9,764 nt of DNA from Comamonadaceae bacterium. GTDB taxonomy: Bacteria; Pseudomonadota; Gammaproteobacteria; Burkholderiales; Burkholderiaceae_C. The stretch's first letter is position 1. Every line of letters starts with the position of its first letter. The stretch covers positions 1 to 9,764 of the forward strand of contig CANFZJ010000085.1 in assembly GCA_947451445.1 (NCBI GenBank). The letters run 5' to 3'. Positions 7,803 through 9,764 of this stretch are shown in pieces. Made by a program: the position numbers and the translations under genes. The notes beneath the pieces are model-generated. The model did no database searches. It was not told where the DNA came from and saw nothing but the letters and a program-made list of their open reading frames with translations.

Positions 7803-8987
7803 ATGAGGATCTCCCGGCGGGCGCAGGCGATTGAGCCGTTTTATGTAATGGAAGTCGCCAAGGCGGCATCGGCACTGGCCGCCCAGGTTGCCCACACCGA
7901 CCGCCCCATGGTGTTCCTGAACATCGGCGAGCCCGACTTCACCGCCCCGCCGCTGGTGCAAGCCGCCGCCGCACAGGCCGTGCAGGGTGGCCTCACCCAA
8001 TACACCCCGGCACTCGGCCTGCCCGCGCTGCGCGAACGCATCAGCGCCTGGTACGCCAGCCGTTTTGGCGTGCAGGTACCGGCCAGCCGCATCGTGGTCA
8101 CTGCAGGCGCATCGGCTGCACTGCAGCTGGCCTGCCTGGCGCTGATCGACGCGGGCGACGAAATTTTGATGCCTGACCCCAGCTACCCCTGCAACCGGCA
8201 CTTTGTGTCGGCTGCGGATGGCCAAGCCGTACTGCTGCCCACCAGCGCCGCCGACCGCTACCAGCTCTCGCCCGAGCAGGTAGCAGCAGCCTGGACGCCC
8301 AAAACCCGTGGCGTGCTGCTGGCGTCGCCGTCCAACCCCACTGGCACCTCCATCGCGCCCGAGGTGCTGCGCCGCATCCACAGCGTGGTGCAACAACACG
8401 GCGGCATCACCCTGGTGGACGAAATCTACCTGGGCCTGAGCCACGACGACCGCTTTGGCCAGACCGCGCTGGCCATTGACGAGCAGATCATCAGCATCAA
8501 CAGCTTCAGCAAATACTTCAACATGACCGGCTGGCGACTGGGCTGGCTGGTGGTACCCGAGGCGCTGGTACCGGTGGTCGAACGCATCGCGCAAAACCTG
8601 TTTATCTGCCCCAGCACCGTGGCGCAGCACGCGGCGCTGGCCTGCTTTGAAGACGCCAGCATCAAAGAATACGAGCGCCGCCGGGCCGAGTTCAAAGCAC
8701 GGCGCGACTACTTCATTCCAGCACTGAACAGCCTGGGATTTTTAGTACCCGAAATGCCCGATGGCGCTTTCTACGCATGGGCAGACTGCTCTCAAATATG
8801 CAGCAAATTAAAAATCAAGGACAGCTGGGACTTGGCCTTTGAAATCATGCACCGCGCGCATGTGGCCGTCACACCAGGACGTGACTTTGGTACGGCGCAA
8901 ACGCACAACTTTCTCCGCTTTTCCACCGCTAGCTCGATGGACAACCTGCACACCGCTATCGCGCGCCTGCGCACCATGCTCACATGA
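7803..8987 (+). CDS. Pyridoxal-phosphate-dependent class I/II aminotransferase (aspartate/alanine aminotransferase-like)
   Basis: A 394-residue fold-type I PLP aminotransferase. The family sites are all present: NIGEPDF (40-46), TAGASAALQL near the cofactor phosphate, ASPSNPTG with N178, VDEIY with D206 and Y209, and SFSKYFNMTGWRLGW with the Schiff-base lysine K237 and R245. Near the end, FLRFS carries R372, equivalent to the substrate-carboxylate arginine. It should transfer amino groups between an amino acid and a 2-oxo acid in the cytosol. Which amino acid cannot be told from sequence alone, so no symbol is given. It starts 10 nt after nusB and its stop overlaps ybgC by 4 nt. A short AT-rich, Lys-rich patch (8791-8820, residues about 330-339) sits in the small domain without disturbing the frame. 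It has no evident link to flavin synthesis beyond PLP/amino-acid metabolism. Confidence 0.93.
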   Translation: MRISRRAQAIEPFYVMEVAKAASALAAQVAHTDRPMVFLNIGEPDFTAPPLVQAAAAQAVQGGLTQYTPALGLPALRERISAWYASRFGVQVPASRIVVTAGASAALQLACLALIDAGDEILMPDPSYPCNRHFVSAADGQAVLLPTSAADRYQLSPEQVAAAWTPKTRGVLLASPSNPTGTSIAPEVLRRIHSVVQQHGGITLVDEIYLGLSHDDRFGQTALAIDEQIISINSFSKYFNMTGWRLGWLVVPEALVPVVERIAQNLFICPSTVAQHAALACFEDASIKEYERRRAEFKARRDYFIPALNSLGFLVPEMPDGAFYAWADCSQICSKLKIKDSWDLAFEIMHRAHVAVTPGRDFGTAQTHNFLRFSTASSMDNLHTAIARLRTMLT

Positions 8988-9382
8988 CCACCATCTTCAC
9001 CCACCCGGTCCGCGTTTACTGGGAAGACACCGATGCCGGCGGCATCGTCTTCTACGCCAACTACCTAAAGTTTTTTGAGCGCGCGCGCACCGAATGGCTG
9101 CGTTCACTGGGTATAGAACAGCGTAATTTGAAAGAAACCCGGGGCGGCATGTTCGTGGTAGCAGAAACCACCGTCAAATACCTCAGCCCGGCCCGCCTGG
9201 ACGACCAACTGCTGGTCACCGCTCGGCTGGAACAAATCGGCCGTTCCACACTCACAATCCACCAACAGGCACTGCAAGGCGACACCGTGCTGTGCGAAGG
9301 CAGTATCCGCATTTGCTGGGTGCAGGCCGACACCCTCAAATCCGGCCGCATTCCGGCGGAAATACTAGAAACATTGCAATGA
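8984..9382 (+). CDS. ybgC: Tol-Pal-associated acyl-CoA thioesterase YbgC
   Basis: Hotdog-fold thioesterase of 132 residues. The 4-hydroxybenzoyl-CoA-thioesterase-type signature is near the N-terminus: VRVYWEDTDAGGIVFYANYL (9-28) with the catalytic aspartate D17, followed by KFFERARTEWLRSLG. The family hydrolyses acyl-CoA thioesters and is found at the head of the tol-pal operon, linking phospholipid metabolism to the envelope machinery; its exact role there is unsettled. The next gene is tolQ, overlapping by 4 nt, which supports the assignment strongly. The start also overlaps the aminotransferase stop as ATGA, so the tol-pal cluster has no promoter gap of its own here. Confidence 0.95.
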   Translation: MTTIFTHPVRVYWEDTDAGGIVFYANYLKFFERARTEWLRSLGIEQRNLKETRGGMFVVAETTVKYLSPARLDDQLLVTARLEQIGRSTLTIHQQALQGDTVLCEGSIRICWVQADTLKSGRIPAEILETLQ

Positions 9383-9764
9383 ACCAAGATTTATCGATAT
9401 GGACGATGGTGCTCAACGCCAGCATCGTGGTGCAGCTGGTGATGTTGCTGCTGGTAGGCGTGTCCATCGCCAGCTGGGCGGCGATTTTTCGCAAGCTGTT
9501 TGCGCTGAGCAAGGTCAAGGCACTGAACGAAAGCTTCGAGCGTGACTTCTGGTCCGGCACCAGCCTCAACGACCTGTACACCAATGCATCTAAAAGCACG
9601 GTCGATGCAGGCCCGATGCAGCGCATTTTTGCCAGCGGCATGCGGGAATACCACAAGCTGCGCGAACGCCGCATTGCGGCCCCCGGCACGCTGATGGACG
9701 GTGCCCGCCGCGCCATGCGCGCCAGCTTCCAGCGCGAGATGGACGTGATCGAGGCCAGCCTGTC
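9379..9764 (+). CDS. tolQ: TolQ, proton-channel subunit of the Tol-Pal system (N-terminal part, cut by window end)
   Basis: The frame opens at ATG 9379, overlapping the ybgC stop as ATGA, and runs without a stop to the window end (128 full codons). The start MNQDLSIWTMVLNAS leads into a hydrophobic segment (about 12-37, VVQLVMLLLVGVSIASWA) followed by IFRKLFAL and a cytoplasmic region with FERDFWSG, DAGPMQRIFASGM and MDGARRAMRASFQREMD. This is the normal TolQ/ExbB/MotA-family pattern. TolQ with TolR forms the proton-driven motor that energises TolA and keeps the outer membrane attached during division. TolQ rather than ExbB is chosen because ybgC directly precedes it. The remaining membrane helices lie past the window, where tolR, tolA, tolB and pal would be expected. 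Confidence 0.93.
   Translation, partial: MNQDLSIWTMVLNASIVVQLVMLLLVGVSIASWAAIFRKLFALSKVKALNESFERDFWSGTSLNDLYTNASKSTVDAGPMQRIFASGMREYHKLRERRIAAPGTLMDGARRAMRASFQREMDVIEASL

Noticed and set aside
1..9764. tRNA, rRNA, CRISPR arrays, insertion sequences, attachment sites
   Set aside because: No cloverleaf-like segment, spaced direct repeats, transposase motifs or terminal inverted repeats were seen; nearly every base is in an assigned gene.

Overview
The window looks like a high-GC betaproteobacterial chromosome, most likely order Burkholderiales and family Comamonadaceae (Rhodoferax/Polaromonas-like). This placement is inferred from protein character, codon use and gene order, not from a database search. 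All eleven genes lie on the + strand. The largest gap between genes is 20 nt, and five junctions are 4-nt ATGA overlaps. There is no RNA gene, mobile element or CRISPR array, and no stretch over 300 bases without a gene.

Left part (1-3225): the downstream end of a type IV pilus minor-pilin operon. It holds the C-terminal 902 residues of the tip adhesin PilY1 (the start lies outside the window), followed by the minor pilin PilE with a clear prepilin-peptidase site. This stretch is visibly more AT-rich than the rest. A small single-pass, proline-rich protein with a TonB-like C-terminus and no ATG start at its front end follows (about 3231-3827).

Middle part (3840-7244): a complete set of riboflavin enzymes apart from GTP cyclohydrolase II: ribD, ribE, ribB fused to a GTP cyclohydrolase II-like domain (ribBX), and ribH. 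The cyclohydrolase-like half has lost its three zinc cysteines and its RQEGRGIGL-type motif, so the first pathway step is probably supplied by a ribA elsewhere. No FMN riboswitch fits in front of ribD. Flavin supply may depend on read-through from the pilus side or on a weak promoter overlapping the ribD start.

Right part (7241-9764): nusB (antitermination factor, with a long N-terminal extension), a class I/II PLP aminotransferase of unassigned substrate, ybgC (acyl-CoA thioesterase), and the first 128 codons of tolQ. The last two open the tol-pal envelope operon, which continues past the window.

Overall these are conserved, mostly housekeeping genes. I do not see a previously undescribed system. 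The items most worth checking are the degenerate RibBX domain, the unassigned TonB-like gene, the poly-C tract and possible promoter at the ribD start, the hairpin abutting the ribE start codon, and the unbroken one-strand gene run joining pilus, flavin and envelope genes.
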